The notes: generated from the letters alone by a model not told the origin. A stretch of 64,000 nt of DNA from Terriglobus roseus (GCF_900102185.1 NZ_LT629690.1:1240001-1304000); one strand, 5' to 3'. Shown: positions 17,444 to 28,410, numbered from the stretch's first letter. Program-made: numbers and translations.

Positions 17444-18190
17444 ATGCAGCAGTCTTCTACCTCCTCTAACAACCTCTCCAGTCAGTTGCCGTTCGGTCCT
17501 AAAACCCTTGTGCTTGGCGCGGTAGCGCTTATCGCCTATGGCCTGACGCGGCGTTCCAAGGCCGGCACCGCCATTGCAGCCGCCGGCGGCCTGCTCGCTT
17601 ACAAGGCAGCGCAGTCTCCACCACCTCAATTCAAGACACACGCAATCTTCCTGGTAATCTCCTCGCCCAATCAGGCATATGCATTGTGGCGGAACTTCGC
17701 AGGCCTACCACGCTTCATGGTCCACCTCAAATCGGTTCGCGAGGTCGGCGGAGATCGTTCGGAGTGGATTGCTCTTGGGCCCGGCGAACGCGAGATCCGT
17801 TGGAATGCAGAGATCACGGAAGACACAGTAGACAAGCGGATTGCTTGGCGGTCCCTTCCCAACTCCGACATTGCGACAAGTGGCTCGGTGGAGTTTCGTC
17901 CCGATCCGCAGAGCCGCGGCACCTTTGTCACCGTAAATGTGGGATACACACTTCCCGGTGGTTCGCTCGCGACTGGACTCGCTGCCATCTTCGGCAAGAG
18001 TCCAGACTTCGTTGTGCGCGAGGACGTTCGACGTTTCAAGCAGTTGCTCGAGACCGGCGAAGTGCCGACAACGCGTGGCCAATCGCATGGTCCACGCGGT
18101 ATTCACGGTCACACCGAACAACTTCTCTTCCGTGAGAAGAGCAACCTCCCGGACCCACAAGCCGCGTCTGCGTACAGCCAATCGGCTTAG
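17444..18190 (+). CDS. Membrane-anchored SRPBCC family protein
   Basis: 248 residues. The N-terminal 60 include hydrophobic segments ([15 protein letters not shown] and [17 protein letters not shown]), followed by an SRPBCC/cyclase-dehydrase-type domain: [54 protein letters not shown] and a [15 protein letters not shown] strand with a C-terminal helix. The ATG at 17444 follows GGAAGGAG. Proteins of this layout occur next to zinc alcohol dehydrogenases in soil bacteria, as here (85 bases to the next gene). Ligand unknown. Confidence 0.85.
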   Translation: MQQSSTSSNNLSSQLPFGPKTLVLGAVALIAYGLTRRSKAGTAIAAAGGLLAYKAAQSPPPQFKTHAIFLVISSPNQAYALWRNFAGLPRFMVHLKSVREVGGDRSEWIALGPGEREIRWNAEITEDTVDKRIAWRSLPNSDIATSGSVEFRPDPQSRGTFVTVNVGYTLPGGSLATGLAAIFGKSPDFVVREDVRRFKQLLETGEVPTTRGQSHGPRGIHGHTEQLLFREKSNLPDPQAASAYSQSA

Positions 18191-18275
18191 GGCTCGAACA
18201 TCCCCATTACGACGTGCCTACTCCACCTGCGGCGCGTGTGTCTTCCTGTTCTCTCGATCCGTAAAGGAGCTTCCA

Positions 18276-19469
18276 ATGAAAGCTGTCTGCTGGATGGGCA
18301 AAGAAAAAATGCAGGTGCATGATGTACCTGATCCCAAGATCCTCAACCCTCGCGATGCAATCGTTCGCATCACCAGCACCTGTATCTGTGGTTCTGACCT
18401 TCACCTCTACGACGGCTTCATCCCCACAATGGAACAGGGCGACATCATGGGCCACGAGTTCATGGGTGAGATCGTCGAGGTCGGCTCTGGAATCAGCAAA
18501 GAAAAACTGAAGGTCGGAGACCGCGTCGTGGTTCCATTCACCATTGCGTGCGGGAGCTGCCAGCCATGTAACGATCAACTGTGGTCCTGCTGCGACAACT
18601 CCAATCCCAATGCCTGGATTGCGGAAAAGATGATGGGCTACAGCCCGTCCGGACTATTCGGTTACACGCACATGCTGGGTGGCTATAGCGGCGGACAGGC
18701 GCAGTATGCTCGCGTGCCCTATGCCGATGTTGGTCCCCTCAAAATACCGGAAGGCATCCCAGACGAGAAGGTGGTCTTCCTATCAGACATCTTCCCAACT
18801 GGTTATATGGGTGCAGAAAACTGCAATATCCGCCCGGGAGACACCGTCGCCGTATGGGGTTGCGGCCCCGTCGCGCAGTTTGCGATTCGCAGTTGCTTCC
18901 TGCTCGGCGCTGGACGGGTGATCGCCATCGACCGCGTACCAGAACGGCTGGAGATGGCGCGCGCAGCCGGTGCAGAGACATTGAACTTCGATCAGGACGA
19001 CGTGCTAGACGCCTTGCACGACATGACCGGCAATCGCGGTCCTGACGCCTGCATGGATGTGGTGGGCCTGGAAGCGTCAGGTCATGGCGCAATGTATGCC
19101 CTCGATCGGGCGAAGCAGATGGCACGCATTGAGACGGATCGTCCCACGGTGCTTCGTCAGGTCATCATGGCGTGCAAGAAAGGTGGAACGATCTCGATTC
19201 CCGGCGTCTACGGGGGCTTCGTCGACAAAATCCCGATGGGTGCTTATATGAACAAGGCCATCACCATGAAGACAGGCCAGACGCACATGATGCGTTACAT
19301 GGGACCACTGCTTGAACGTATTCAACGGGGTGAGATTGACCCGTCGTTCGTCATCAGCCACACATTGCCGTTGGATCGCGCGCCAGAAGCCTACCGCATG
19401 TTCCGCGACAAGCTGGATCGTTGCACGAAGATCGTCTTGAAACCGTGGGAACAGACAACAGCCGCCTAG
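18276..19469 (+). CDS. Zinc-dependent alcohol dehydrogenase (MDR family)
   Basis: 397 residues from an ATG at 18276 preceded by AAAGGAG. Catalytic zinc ligands are in CICGSDLH and the GHEFMGEI motif; the structural-zinc loop is [15 protein letters not shown]; the NAD-binding Rossmann motif is [12 protein letters not shown]. The length and the central insertion are typical of the glutathione-independent formaldehyde-dehydrogenase-like branch. It probably oxidises short alcohols or aldehydes with NAD. It belongs to a plus-strand run: SRPBCC, ADH, small membrane protein, PfpI, AKR. Confidence 0.93.
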   Translation: MKAVCWMGKEKMQVHDVPDPKILNPRDAIVRITSTCICGSDLHLYDGFIPTMEQGDIMGHEFMGEIVEVGSGISKEKLKVGDRVVVPFTIACGSCQPCNDQLWSCCDNSNPNAWIAEKMMGYSPSGLFGYTHMLGGYSGGQAQYARVPYADVGPLKIPEGIPDEKVVFLSDIFPTGYMGAENCNIRPGDTVAVWGCGPVAQFAIRSCFLLGAGRVIAIDRVPERLEMARAAGAETLNFDQDDVLDALHDMTGNRGPDACMDVVGLEASGHGAMYALDRAKQMARIETDRPTVLRQVIMACKKGGTISIPGVYGGFVDKIPMGAYMNKAITMKTGQTHMMRYMGPLLERIQRGEIDPSFVISHTLPLDRAPEAYRMFRDKLDRCTKIVLKPWEQTTAA

Positions 19470-19492
19470 CGCGGCCAGGTGAGAGGAAACGT

Positions 19493-20010
19493 ATGAACAC
19501 GACACAATCAGGAAATAGTCTCGCCGTTGTTCCGAAGGTGATCAGTCCTACGGTGCACGGGGTCATTGACTACTGTCATGCTGCTTTCTTCTTCACGGTA
19601 GGCGGGCTCTCGGCTCGGGCTCGAAACAAGGGCGCCGCTCGAGCCGCGTTCGCCACGGGTGGCTTCATCCTTGTGCAGTCCTGTTGACCGACTATCGCTT
19701 TGGCGCCAAACCAGTCTTCTCGTTTGAGACCCACGGCAAAATGGACACCGTCTTTGCCGCAAGCTCCTGGATGCTGCCGCTGCTCTTCGGCTTTAAAGAC
19801 ACAGCCGCGGCGAAAATTTTCGAGGGCAATTCACTTGTAGAAGCTTGCGTGGTGGCCGCTACAGACTGGAGCAGCGAACGGGCCCACAGGGGAGCGAGTG
19901 GTCGCCTAGATCGCGCCGAACGCGAGGCTTCAACAGCTTACAAAGGGAATAAGAAGAGGAGTACGTATGGGAATTTTCGGGTTTGGTACAAAGCATCGGC
20001 TCAGCGGTAA
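19493..20010 (+). pseudogene. Small membrane protein, frameshifted
   Basis: The ATG at 19493 (GAGAGG upstream) begins MNTTQSGNSLAVVPKVISPT and continues to GGFILVQS, where the frame hits a stop at 19685. One added base at the CC of 19680-19681 restores LLTDYRFGAKPVFSFETHGK and MDTVFAASSWMLPLLFGF, giving a two-helix membrane protein of about 125 residues. The last 40 codons overlap the next gene and look out of register, suggesting a second lesion. A single-base error in the sequence is an alternative to true decay. Confidence 0.7.
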
Positions 20011-20574
20011 ACGCATCGCCATTCTTGCCACGCAAGGGGTCGAACAAGTCGAACTTACCAGCCCCGAAAGGCCTTGGAGAAGGCCGGCGCTATTGTGGAA
20101 TTGGTGTCGCCGCAGAAGCTCGTAAAGGGCGGAAAGATCAAGGCGTGGAACCTCGTCAAATGGGGCGACTCATTCAAGATCGACGTGGACCTATCGGGTG
20201 CCAAGGTCTGTTCCTATGATGGGCTGCACCTGCCGGGTGGCGTGATCAATCCAGACATTCTGAGGACGGACACGGATTCGGTCGATTTCGTTCGCAGCTT
20301 CTTCGAAGCAGGCAAGCCTATCTCCTCGATCTGTCATGGCCCCTGGATGTTGATTGAAGCTGACGTAGTTCGGGGAAGAACCTTAACGTCTTGGCCATCA
20401 TTGAAAACGGATATTCGAAACGCCGGTGCAAATTGGGTGAACGAGGAAGTTGTAGAAGACCGGAAGCTGGTCACAAGCCGAAGTCCGAAGGATCTTCGTG
20501 CATTCGACAAGAAGATCGTAGACCTCTTCGCGAGTGTCGCTGGTCCAGCAGAAGGTCAGCAGGCCGACGGCTAA
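19967..20574 (+). pseudogene. PfpI/DJ-1 family protease-like protein, frameshifted
   Basis: The ATG at 19967 (AAGAGGAG upstream) gives GKRIAILATQGVEQVELTSP, then the frame shifts at the CCCC run 20062-20065; one added C restores KALEKAGAIVELVSPQKLVK through to the stop at 20574. The nucleophile elbow SICHGPWMLIEA carries the catalytic Cys of the DJ-1/PfpI family, and the DGLHLPGG loop is present. Intact relatives act as chaperones, glyoxalases or deglycases in carbonyl stress. Neighbouring alcohol dehydrogenase and aldo/keto reductase genes fit that theme. Confidence 0.85.
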
Positions 20575-20716
20575 CTTCATCGCGAACCGGCGACTACGTT
20601 GCGGGATGGAACTCGCCGCACGAGACACAGAGGCTCGCCTTTCGGCATTCACGCCTGTGCACCGAGCTGCGCTGAGTCACGGTCATCTGCCCTGGCTAGA
20701 AAGCGGGAGAGTCATC

Positions 20717-21574
20717 ATGAGAGCAACAGGACAAGCAATCGCTCGCACCACCAAACTTCCATCAGGGGATGTTCTGCCCATACTTGGGCAAGGCACGTGG
20801 CATTTCGGAGCAATTCCAGGGCGGCGCAAGGATGAGATCGCGGCATTGCGCACCGGGCTCGATCTCGGCATGAGCCTCGTCGACACGGCCGAAATGTACG
20901 GCGATGGAGCAGCCGAGGAACTAGTTGGTGAGGCAATCGCCGGACGCCGTGGTGAGGTTTTCCTCGTCAGCAAGGTACTACCGCAGAATGCTTCGCGGAA
21001 CGGCACCGTCGCCGCTTGCGAGCGCAGCCTGAGCCGCCTCCACACAGATAGGCTGGACCTATACCTTCTCCACTGGAGAAGCAGCTACTCGCTTAAGGAA
21101 ACGATTGAGGCCTTCCAGGCTCTCTTGCAGGCGGGCAAGATTCGATGCTGGGGTGTCAGCAACTTCGATGTTTCCGACATGGAGGAGTTGGCCGGTCTTT
21201 CTGGCGGGTCCGATGTTTCAACGAACCAGGTGCTTTACAACCTCACCCGTCGCGGCATCGAGTTTGATTTGCTGCCTTGGTGTCACCAGCGCACTATGCC
21301 GGTCATGGCCTATTCACCAATCGAGCAAGGACGGATGCTGGGTCATCCCGAACTGCAAAAGGTGGCTGAGCGACACAGCGCCACCCCGGCCCAGGTAGCT
21401 CTCGCCTGGATACTCCGTGACAAAGAGGTCATCGCGATCCCACGTGCTGGCGAGCCAAGTCACGTCCGCGAAAACCGCGGGGCAGTTGACTTGCGCCTGT
21501 CAGAGAAAGATCTAGAAGAACTTGACCGAGCGTTCCCGCCGCCCCGGCGAAAGGTTCAGCTCGAGATGTTGTGA
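20717..21574 (+). CDS. Aldo/keto reductase
   Basis: 285 residues from the ATG at 20717 with GGGAGAG upstream; the frame is open further 5' to 20534. AKR motifs: [21 protein letters not shown] (catalytic Asp and Tyr), LVSKVLP (Lys), DLYLLHWRS (His), [14 protein letters not shown] and, near the end, the NADPH-binding [16 protein letters not shown]. It reduces aldehydes or ketones with NADPH; the YajO/Tas-like subgroup fits the sequence. It is the last gene of the carbonyl-stress-like run. Confidence 0.92.
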   Translation: MRATGQAIARTTKLPSGDVLPILGQGTWHFGAIPGRRKDEIAALRTGLDLGMSLVDTAEMYGDGAAEELVGEAIAGRRGEVFLVSKVLPQNASRNGTVAACERSLSRLHTDRLDLYLLHWRSSYSLKETIEAFQALLQAGKIRCWGVSNFDVSDMEELAGLSGGSDVSTNQVLYNLTRRGIEFDLLPWCHQRTMPVMAYSPIEQGRMLGHPELQKVAERHSATPAQVALAWILRDKEVIAIPRAGEPSHVRENRGAVDLRLSEKDLEELDRAFPPPRRKVQLEML

Positions 21575-21635
21575 AGCGATGCCCGTATGATGCAAACACG
21601 AGACCGAAGCATCCAACCTAGCATTGGAGGGGCGA

Positions 21636-24152
21636 TTGATCAGCGGCGATCCCAGTAAAGGTCTCGTGCAGGTGCGCGGAGCTCGAGAACACAATCTGCG
21701 CAACGTGGACCTGGACATTCCGCGTGATGCACTGGTCGTGTTCACCGGCGTTTCAGGCTCGGGCAAGTCCTCTCTCGCGTTTGGAACACTGTACGCCGAA
21801 GCGCAACGACGGTACCTCGAGTCGGTGTCGCCCTATGCCCGCCGACTGTTTCATCAGTTGACTGTTCCGGCGGTTGACTCGATCAATGGGCTGCCGCCTG
21901 CTGTGGCTTTACAACAACAACGGGGCGCACCAACGACGCGATCGTCCGTCGGTTCGGTCACAACCCTCTCGAATCTCTTGCGCATGCTCTATTCAAGGGC
22001 GGGCGATTATCCAAGCAATCAACCTCTCCTGTACGCAGAGTCCTTTTCTCCGAACACGCCTGAGGGTGCCTGCCCGAAGTGCCACGGGCTTGGGCGGATC
22101 TATGAAGTCACCGAACAGTCGATGGTGCCAGACCCATCGCTCACGATTCGAGAGCGCGCTATTGCGGCTTGGCCAACCGCTTGGGGTGGCCAGAATCAGC
22201 GCGACATACTCGTCTCGCTTGGATACGACGTGGACAAGCCGTGGCGAGAGCTATCCGGAAAGGACCGAGACTGGATCCTGTTCACGGAAGACCAGCCGCA
22301 GGTGCCTGTATATCCGGGCTTCACTCCTGAGGAAACAGCTAAGGCCGTCCGCCGCAAACTGGAACCCGGATACATGGGCACGTTCACCAGTGCCAAGCGC
22401 CACGTCTTCAGCACGTTCTCACAGACCCACAGCGCGATGATGAAGAAGCGGGTCAGCCAGTTCATGGTCGCCACGGACTGCCCGGTGTGCCACGGCAAGC
22501 GCCTTCGCGGTGAATCGTTATCTGTAAAGTTCGCTGGGCACGACATCGCGGAGATCGCCTCACTCCCACTCAAGCGTCTTCATTCCGTTCTCCAGCCATT
22601 TGCAAAGTCTGGGGGGAACGCGCACCAGTCCAACCCTGAAAAGACAGAAGTCACAAAGCGCATTACGGGCGAACTCACCGAGCGGCTCTTGGTTCTGCTC
22701 GACCTGGGTCTCGGCTATCTTTCCCTCGAACGCAGCACACCGACCCTGAGTCCGGGAGAACTGCAGCGTCTCCGACTTGCGACACAGTTGCATTCCAACC
22801 TGTTTGGTGTGGTCTACGTGCTCGACGAACCGTCGGCAGGTTTGCACCCGGCCGATACGAGGGCCTTGCTTGATGCACTCGACGTACTCAAGAAAAGCGG
22901 AAACTCACTCTTCGTAGTGGAACACGAGTTGGAGGTCATTCGCCGCGCCGATTGGATCGTGGACGTTGGCCCGGGTGCTGGAGAGAAAGGCGGTCAGGTT
23001 CTCTACTCCGGTCCTTTGCCAGGACTCCGTCACATCGGTGCTTCGGAGACAGCCCGGCACGTCTTCTCCGCCGCCACGACGATTCCGAGGATGCGACAAG
23101 AGCCGAAAGGCTGGCTAGAGTTGAAGGGCATCACCCGTAACAACCTCCAGAATCTGGAGGCGCGGTTTCCTATCGGCGTCTTCACTTCCGTCACAGGCGT
23201 CTCGGGATCTGGAAAGTCCACGCTGGTCTCACAGGCATTGGTCGAACTCGTTGCGCGAGATCTCGGGCAAAACGTGCCTACCGAAGACGAAGAAGCGGAT
23301 GCGCTCGAAGACCGTCCCGCTAAGGCAACGGAAGGCAAGATCGCCGGAGGTCTGGAGCACATCCGCCGTCTCGTTGTGGTGGACCAAAAGCCGATAGGCC
23401 GGACGCCGCGCTCCAACATGGCGACGTACACCGGCCTCTTCGACCACGTGCGGAAGCTCTTCGCTTCCACAAAGCTTGCGCGGTCTCGCAAGTATGACGC
23501 GGGGCGCTTCTCGTTCAACGTTGCCAAGGGACGTTGCGAGACATGCTCGGGGGAGGGATTCGTTTGCGTGGAGCTTCTCTTTCTCCCTAGCGTGTACAGC
23601 CCTTGTCCTGTCTGCCATGGCGCACGCTTCAATCAGAAGACTCTCGAAGTGCGGTACCGGGAGAAAAACATCGCGGACATACTTGGGATGACCGTAGAAA
23701 CGGCAGCGGAATTCTTTGCTGATGAGCCTGCGATTTCGCGATCACTTCAGGTTCTGTTGGATGTCGGACTCGGCTATTTACGCCTTGGACAAGCGGCCAC
23801 GGAGCTTTCCGGCGGCGAGGCGCAACGAGTCAAGCTCGCCACGGAACTGCAGCGCATTCAGCGTGGTCAGACGCTCTACATATTGGATGAACCCACGACC
23901 GGACTGCACCCTTCCGACGTAGAGCGTCTACAGCGTCAACTGAACCAACTCGTGGAGGCTGGCAACACGGTGATCGTGGTCGAACACGACATGCAGATCG
24001 TCGCGAGCAGTGACTGGGTAATCGACGTGGGGCCGGGCGCAGGCGATGAGGGTGGAAGGATCGTCGCGGAGGGGCCACCTGAGGTGGTTGCCAACGCCAA
24101 AGGAAGCAAGACCGCTCATTATTTGCACGACCATATGAAACCAAACACTTGA
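21636..24152 (+). CDS. UvrA-like ABC ATPase (UvrA2 class)
   Basis: About 838 residues. Two ABC modules each carry Walker A ([18 protein letters not shown]), signature ([16 protein letters not shown]) and Walker B with DEP. Zinc-finger Cys pairs are at [17 protein letters not shown] and [16 protein letters not shown]. It is about 100 residues shorter than canonical UvrA, lacking the UvrB-binding region, which places it with the UvrA2/DrrC-like drug-resistance branch. The start is TTG; 21636 has GGAGG five bases upstream, and 21624 is an in-frame alternative. No uvrB or uvrC is adjacent. Probable DNA-damage or intercalating-drug tolerance. Confidence 0.9.
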   Translation: MISGDPSKGLVQVRGAREHNLRNVDLDIPRDALVVFTGVSGSGKSSLAFGTLYAEAQRRYLESVSPYARRLFHQLTVPAVDSINGLPPAVALQQQRGAPTTRSSVGSVTTLSNLLRMLYSRAGDYPSNQPLLYAESFSPNTPEGACPKCHGLGRIYEVTEQSMVPDPSLTIRERAIAAWPTAWGGQNQRDILVSLGYDVDKPWRELSGKDRDWILFTEDQPQVPVYPGFTPEETAKAVRRKLEPGYMGTFTSAKRHVFSTFSQTHSAMMKKRVSQFMVATDCPVCHGKRLRGESLSVKFAGHDIAEIASLPLKRLHSVLQPFAKSGGNAHQSNPEKTEVTKRITGELTERLLVLLDLGLGYLSLERSTPTLSPGELQRLRLATQLHSNLFGVVYVLDEPSAGLHPADTRALLDALDVLKKSGNSLFVVEHELEVIRRADWIVDVGPGAGEKGGQVLYSGPLPGLRHIGASETARHVFSAATTIPRMRQEPKGWLELKGITRNNLQNLEARFPIGVFTSVTGVSGSGKSTLVSQALVELVARDLGQNVPTEDEEADALEDRPAKATEGKIAGGLEHIRRLVVVDQKPIGRTPRSNMATYTGLFDHVRKLFASTKLARSRKYDAGRFSFNVAKGRCETCSGEGFVCVELLFLPSVYSPCPVCHGARFNQKTLEVRYREKNIADILGMTVETAAEFFADEPAISRSLQVLLDVGLGYLRLGQAATELSGGEAQRVKLATELQRIQRGQTLYILDEPTTGLHPSDVERLQRQLNQLVEAGNTVIVVEHDMQIVASSDWVIDVGPGAGDEGGRIVAEGPPEVVANAKGSKTAHYLHDHMKPNT

Positions 24153-24344
24153 AATTACCTAGACTCCTGTCTTACAGCCATTCTCAATGGGACCGCTTCA
24201 AAACATCTACCTGATTCGTTATGCAGGCAGAGACCGACGTTCAGAGGCTGAATCGCAACGACGGTGCGGAACGATCTTTAGGGATCCTTCTCCTCGCTTC
24301 AGCCAACTAAGCGCATGGTACAGGTAGAAACTTTGGGCGTAACG

Positions 24345-24941
24345 CTAGGAAATACGGCTTGTGTCCAGTGGCGACAGCAAAGCACCGACAATCTCAAATC
24401 GGATGGTGCAAGAGCAGAAGTCGCATTCAACCTCGTTGACACCCTTGGGTGGGCTTGTGACAGGGAAGGTCCGAAGACAATCCGTGCATGTGACCACAAC
24501 GGCTTCGTTGCTGTTCTTGACCCAAACGGCCGCCTTCTGGGGCTTGCCCACCTTGGGTCGCGTTGGCAACTCGCACAAGAAATCTTCGATCTTGGCGAAT
24601 AGATCTTGCGGCTTGTACTGACCCTTTGGAAAGAATGCATCGGCGAGCACGCTTTCCGGGACTGTTAGCCCAGTGAACTCCCCCGAAATCACGATGACTG
24701 GTATGGACGGAAATCTGCGGCGAACCACCGATAGGAACTCAAATCCGTTCATATTCGGCATGCGCAGGTCCGAGATGATGACGTCGGGCAACGATCTCTT
24801 CAGTGCAGCGAGGCCTTGGAAGCCATCTTCCGCGCCCAGGACCTCGTATCCCTTCGATTCGAGCATGTGACGCGCTACTTCACGTAGCGCGGGATCGTCT
24901 TCCACGACCAGAATCCTGTATGGGAATGAAGCTGAAGACAT
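24345..24941 (-). CDS. Response-regulator receiver domain with C-terminal zinc ribbon
   Basis: About 198 residues from the ATG at 24941 (MSSASFPYRILVVEDDP); the frame is open to 25034. A CheY-like REC domain has the acidic pair ED, the phospho-acceptor Asp in DVIISDLRMPNMNGFEF, and Lys in FPKGQYKPQDL. After a linker there is CTDCLRTFPVT and CDFCSC, a four-Cys zinc-ribbon-like module. There is no HTH or enzymatic output. It may act by protein contact or bind RNA/DNA through the ribbon. No histidine kinase is adjacent. Confidence 0.85.
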   Translation of the reverse strand: MSSASFPYRILVVEDDPALREVARHMLESKGYEVLGAEDGFQGLAALKRSLPDVIISDLRMPNMNGFEFLSVVRRRFPSIPVIVISGEFTGLTVPESVLADAFFPKGQYKPQDLFAKIEDFLCELPTRPKVGKPQKAAVWVKNSNEAVVVTCTDCLRTFPVTSPPKGVNEVECDFCSCTIRFEIVGALLSPLDTSRIS

Positions 24942-25119
24942 GTGTGCTCTTTCGTGGAAGGAGGGGGACCCTACAGCATGATGATAGTCCGTCGTCCTTG
25001 AGAGGCTTCCTCTGTGTCGCTTGGGATCTTCCATACTGGTTCTGCGGGGTTAGATGGCTCGAGCCAAGCCTACTTACCATTTCAATCGTTCACCGCGGGA
25101 CATTCAGACGGTCGTTATT

Positions 25120-25133
25120 GACTGTCTAGACGC
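25120..25133. promoter_or_regulatory. Probable TetR operator O1
   Basis: CTGTC-TA-GACGC (core GTCTAGAC palindromic) lies about 20 bases before the TetR start and matches the inverted repeat at 25740-25751. Confidence 0.6.
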
Positions 25134-25153
25134 TTACATAGTACATTCCATCT

Positions 25154-25720
25154 ATGCCGAGGCCTCGCAGCGATGACAAGCGGAAGCGAATTCTCAATGC
25201 GGCAACGCGCGTCATTGTCACACAGGGACTCAGCGCACCCACGATGGGCATCGCTAAAGAAGCTGGCATCGCGAACGGCTCCCTTTTTACCTATTTCGAG
25301 ACAAAGTCGGAACTTTTCAATCAGCTGTACCTGGAGTTGAAGCAGGAAATGGCATCAGTCGCCATGAAGGACTTCCCGACAGAGGCTGATCTTCAAGAGC
25401 AGTTCTTCCACATCTGGCGAAATTGGGGTAACTGGGCGGTTCGCTCTCCCGAGAAAAGGAAAGCACTCGCCCAACTCACTGTGTCGGAGGAGATTACGTC
25501 AGAGACCCGGATCGCTGGGCACAGGCTGATGTCTTCCATTGGTGAGCTGCTGGAACGCATCCGCAGCGCCGGCCCCATGCGCAAGGTTCCCATGAGCTTT
25601 GTTATCGCACTCATGAACTCGGTTGCGGACGCAACGATGGACCAGATGATTCAAGATCCGAAGCATGCAAAGACGCACTGCAAGAATGGGGTGGAAGCTT
25701 TGTGGAGAATGCTCGCTTAG
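25154..25720 (+). CDS. TetR family repressor
   Basis: 188 residues. The N-terminal HTH reads KRKRILNAATRVIVTQGL, PTMGIAKEAGIANGSLFTYF, ETKSELFNQLYLE, the standard TetR pattern. The C-terminal ligand-binding part is helical. Near-identical palindromes precede this gene and the next one (SDR, 93 bases downstream), so it likely represses itself and the SDR. The inducer is unknown. Confidence 0.93.
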   Translation: MPRPRSDDKRKRILNAATRVIVTQGLSAPTMGIAKEAGIANGSLFTYFETKSELFNQLYLELKQEMASVAMKDFPTEADLQEQFFHIWRNWGNWAVRSPEKRKALAQLTVSEEITSETRIAGHRLMSSIGELLERIRSAGPMRKVPMSFVIALMNSVADATMDQMIQDPKHAKTHCKNGVEALWRMLA

Positions 25721-25737
25721 TTGCTGTGTACGTAGAT

Positions 25738-25751
25738 GACTGTCCAGACAG
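25738..25751. promoter_or_regulatory. Probable TetR operator O2
   Basis: CTGTC-CA-GACAG is a perfect inverted repeat between the TetR stop and the SDR start, sharing GACTGTC.AGAC with O1. Confidence 0.65.
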
Positions 25752-25813
25752 AGTTCTAACAGGTCAAGCAACTTCATGAACGATAAACACCATGTAACGA
25801 CAGGAGTGATTCC

Positions 25814-26602
25814 ATGAAAATGTCCAACAATACGGTACTGATCACCGGTGGCACCAGCGGCATCGGCTACGCACTCGCTGAACTGTTCCTCAAGCGTGGG
25901 AATACAGTTCTCATCACTGGAAGGACAGAAGAGAATTTGGCTATAGCTCGCCAGTCACTGCCTGGCGTTCTCACTTATCGCAGCGATGTGGGTGATCCCG
26001 CAGCAATCAGGCAGCTCTATGCGGACGTGGCCGCCGCGTTTCCGAACATCAATGTCCTCATCAATAACGCAGGGATTGGTTTGAAGCGTAACTTGAACGA
26101 CACGACGGTCCCACTCGAGGATTTGAACAGAGAAATCGCAACGAACCTGACAGGTCCCATTCAGATGATTCAGCAGTTCCTGCCCCTGCTCAAACGCCAG
26201 CAAACCGCTGCGATCGTAAACGTCAGTTCGGGTCTCGCGTTTGTTCCCTTGGCGGTGAAGCCGATCTACTGCGCGACCAAGTCGGCCATGCACTCGTACA
26301 CGCAGACTCTTCGTGTGCAGTTGAAAAATTCATCGGTCAAGGTCATTGAGCTTGCGCCACCCGCGGTGAAGACCAACTTCAACAAGGGGCAGGAGGAATT
26401 GAATTCATCCTCAGCCATGGACGTTAACAAATTCGCCCATGAGTCGATGCGCGGCTTGGAGAAAGGGCGACAAGAAATACTCCCGGGGCTAAGCCGTATG
26501 GCACGCCTGCTAGGGCGCTTGGCCCCTCAGGCAGTCTTTATGAAGGCCGAGGCCGAGCAAATGGTCGCGGAAGGAGAAAGGCTCTCATGGAGCACGCGCT
26601 AG
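25814..26602 (+). CDS. Short-chain dehydrogenase/reductase (DltE-like)
   Basis: 262 residues, ATG with CAGGAG upstream. SDR features: VLITGGTSGIGYALA (cofactor loop), NNAGIG, the catalytic Ser in NVSSGLAF and YCATK. The C-terminal extension after the SDR core (MARLLGRLAPQAVFMKAEAE) is typical of DltE-type oxidoreductases. The substrate is unknown. An upstream operator links it to the TetR gene. Confidence 0.92.
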   Translation: MKMSNNTVLITGGTSGIGYALAELFLKRGNTVLITGRTEENLAIARQSLPGVLTYRSDVGDPAAIRQLYADVAAAFPNINVLINNAGIGLKRNLNDTTVPLEDLNREIATNLTGPIQMIQQFLPLLKRQQTAAIVNVSSGLAFVPLAVKPIYCATKSAMHSYTQTLRVQLKNSSVKVIELAPPAVKTNFNKGQEELNSSSAMDVNKFAHESMRGLEKGRQEILPGLSRMARLLGRLAPQAVFMKAEAEQMVAEGERLSWSTR

Positions 26603-26970
26603 TACGTCACAGATATCCGTATCGACAAACGCCGTTAGCGTCAGTTGGAGATCGCTCCCCCCAAACCGACATATCGGTAGTGCGCGTCACCTGATCTCGT
26701 GCGCCCTGAAATCTTCCCTCTGAACTTAGAGGATCGGAGGAGCTCGGACTTGGAGATGAACGTTTGACTCGTTAAAGATTCGCTTGAAGACCACATGCTT
26801 CAGGCGAGAGTTCTTCTGAACCAGATCACGCACGACAATTTATCGTCCCTCTGAAGCCCAGTCGAGCACTTTCGTTATGGATGATCTTGGCCATAATTCG
26901 GTATTACCGGGAGAACCTATTCCTACTCTGAGTAATGAAACGCAGTTGTCGTCGTGAGTAGGGCAAGCCG
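26603..26970. other. Intergenic between convergent genes, nothing recognised
   Basis: No frame with a start signal or family. It lies between the SDR (plus) and YoaK-like (minus) genes. Confidence 0.5.
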
Positions 26971-27708
26971 TTAGCTTGCCCCTGCGTTCTGACCTCTGAA
27001 ATCGTCGATGACGGGCATCAGCGCTAGCGCGAGGAGCAGGATCGCGAGAGGAAGCGTGAAGAGGAACCCGGCGTGCTTGAACCCCACCGCTCCGATGACG
27101 CCGCCTGCAAAAAATAGGGCGATCAATGAAGTCAGCAGATTCAAGGTTGCGAGTTCCTCTGTGACATTCACATCAGGATGCGAAGAGGCTGACGAGATTC
27201 GGCCGATGGCGATACCGATGTCAGTGACCATTCCCGTCAGGTGCGTGGTGCGGATAACCGAACCAGAGATCTTCGTGATCATGGCGTTCTGAAGTCCCAT
27301 CGTAAAGCAAAGCAGGATAACGGTTCCGAGGCTGCGAGAACCGGTAAACTGTTTCCCTGTAAAGCCGAAGACCGTCATAAGGACGGCTTCGGAGAGCAAT
27401 GGCAGGGCGTATTGGCTGTAAAGAGCGCGGCTTTTTCCCCAGCGAATCAGTACGGTACTGCCATAGGCTCCGCAGAAGAACGCGAGTACGGCAGCGAAGC
27501 TATCCCACACCAACGAGAGGTTTCCGCTAGCCAGATTGTCAGCAGCAGCCGACACGATGCCGGACATATGCGAGGTGTATTGGTGCACGGCTAAAAAGCC
27601 TCCGGCGTTGGTAGCGCCCGCGATCAAGGCGAGATAGCGCGCAAGGTGGCGATTCGCTGCGTCGGAACGCGTCGTACTTGTTAACCGGCGAAGGTAATGA
27701 AGAGGCAT
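26971..27708 (-). CDS. YoaK/DUF1275 family membrane protein
   Basis: 245 residues with about six hydrophobic helices. Family hallmarks are LIAGATNAGGFLAVHQYTSH with MSG, FFCGAYGST, GLQNAMITKISGSVIRTTHL with TG, and the repeated LLTSLIALFFAGGVIGAVGF. Function is unknown; some homologues are annotated as transporter-like. It lies downstream of the TetR gene at 27841 on the same strand. Confidence 0.92.
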   Translation of the reverse strand: MPLHYLRRLTSTTRSDAANRHLARYLALIAGATNAGGFLAVHQYTSHMSGIVSAAADNLASGNLSLVWDSFAAVLAFFCGAYGSTVLIRWGKSRALYSQYALPLLSEAVLMTVFGFTGKQFTGSRSLGTVILLCFTMGLQNAMITKISGSVIRTTHLTGMVTDIGIAIGRISSASSHPDVNVTEELATLNLLTSLIALFFAGGVIGAVGFKHAGFLFTLPLAILLLALALMPVIDDFRGQNAGAS

Positions 27709-27840
27709 ATACCATCTTCGCAGTTTCGCTCACTCCGCCCTTCTACATGACGTGTGGAACGCCGTTCTCGGAAGCAGCGCCACAGATACCAAAGAGAGAA
27801 GGCGCACTGAAGGGGACCTAGCCTGTTACAGACCTCAATC

Positions 27841-28410
27841 TCACTTCGAAGGCTTCGTGAGGTCGGTCAGAACATTCATCGCTCGCTCGAACGGTTTGCA
27901 GTCGCCTGTGGCCGCATGAAGGATCAACGATCCCTGCACCCTCGAAATCCAATCCTCAGCGAATTGACGTGCCTTCAACTCAGTCATGCCGCCCTCACGG
28001 GCAAGATGGGCCACGGCGTCCGTCCAATTGGCGAAAATCTCTCTCGCGAGTTTCTTACCAGCGGGGCCGATCTCTGAAACGGCAAGCCTTCCCAGGACAC
28101 ATGGGTTCTTACCACTGGCATAAAGCTGGTCAAGTGCGGCGACTATCTTTCTTACTCGCGTTTTCAGTGGTTCGCTGGACTTCGCCACGTCAGCGACCGC
28201 CGTCTGAATGAATGTCCTGCCCTGTTCGAGAACGGCTTCTGCCATCTGCTCCTTCCCTCGCGGGAAGTGATGGTAAAGGCTTGATTTTCCAAGACCCGTC
28301 GCCTGCGACAGGTCTGCCAGAGATGCGCCTTCATACCCTCGGTCTTGAAAGACTACGAAGAGACGTCCAACGATTTCGGCCTTCTCTTTCGCGTCTAGGG
28401 CTGCAGGCAT
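27841..28410 (-). CDS. TetR family regulator
   Basis: 189 residues from an ATG at 28410 with GGAGG upstream; the frame is open to 28482. The HTH is seen in AEIVGRLFVVFQDRGYEGA, LADLSQATGLGKSSLYHHFP and GKEQMAEAVLEQG. The C-terminal layout (LKTRVRKIVAALDQLYASGK, NPCVLGRLAVSEIG) is that of the YxaF/LmrA-like subgroup. A 20-bp palindrome at 30848-30867 heads the neighbouring minus-strand genes, and a degenerate version lies just upstream of this gene, suggesting it controls both. Confidence 0.92.
   Translation of the reverse strand: MPAALDAKEKAEIVGRLFVVFQDRGYEGASLADLSQATGLGKSSLYHHFPRGKEQMAEAVLEQGRTFIQTAVADVAKSSEPLKTRVRKIVAALDQLYASGKNPCVLGRLAVSEIGPAGKKLAREIFANWTDAVAHLAREGGMTELKARQFAEDWISRVQGSLILHAATGDCKPFERAMNVLTDLTKPSK

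Noticed and set aside
17937-18275. 110-residue N-terminal extension of the alcohol dehydrogenase
   Set aside because: It overlaps the SRPBCC gene in another frame, and the ATG at 18276 has a strong ribosome binding site and begins the family homology.
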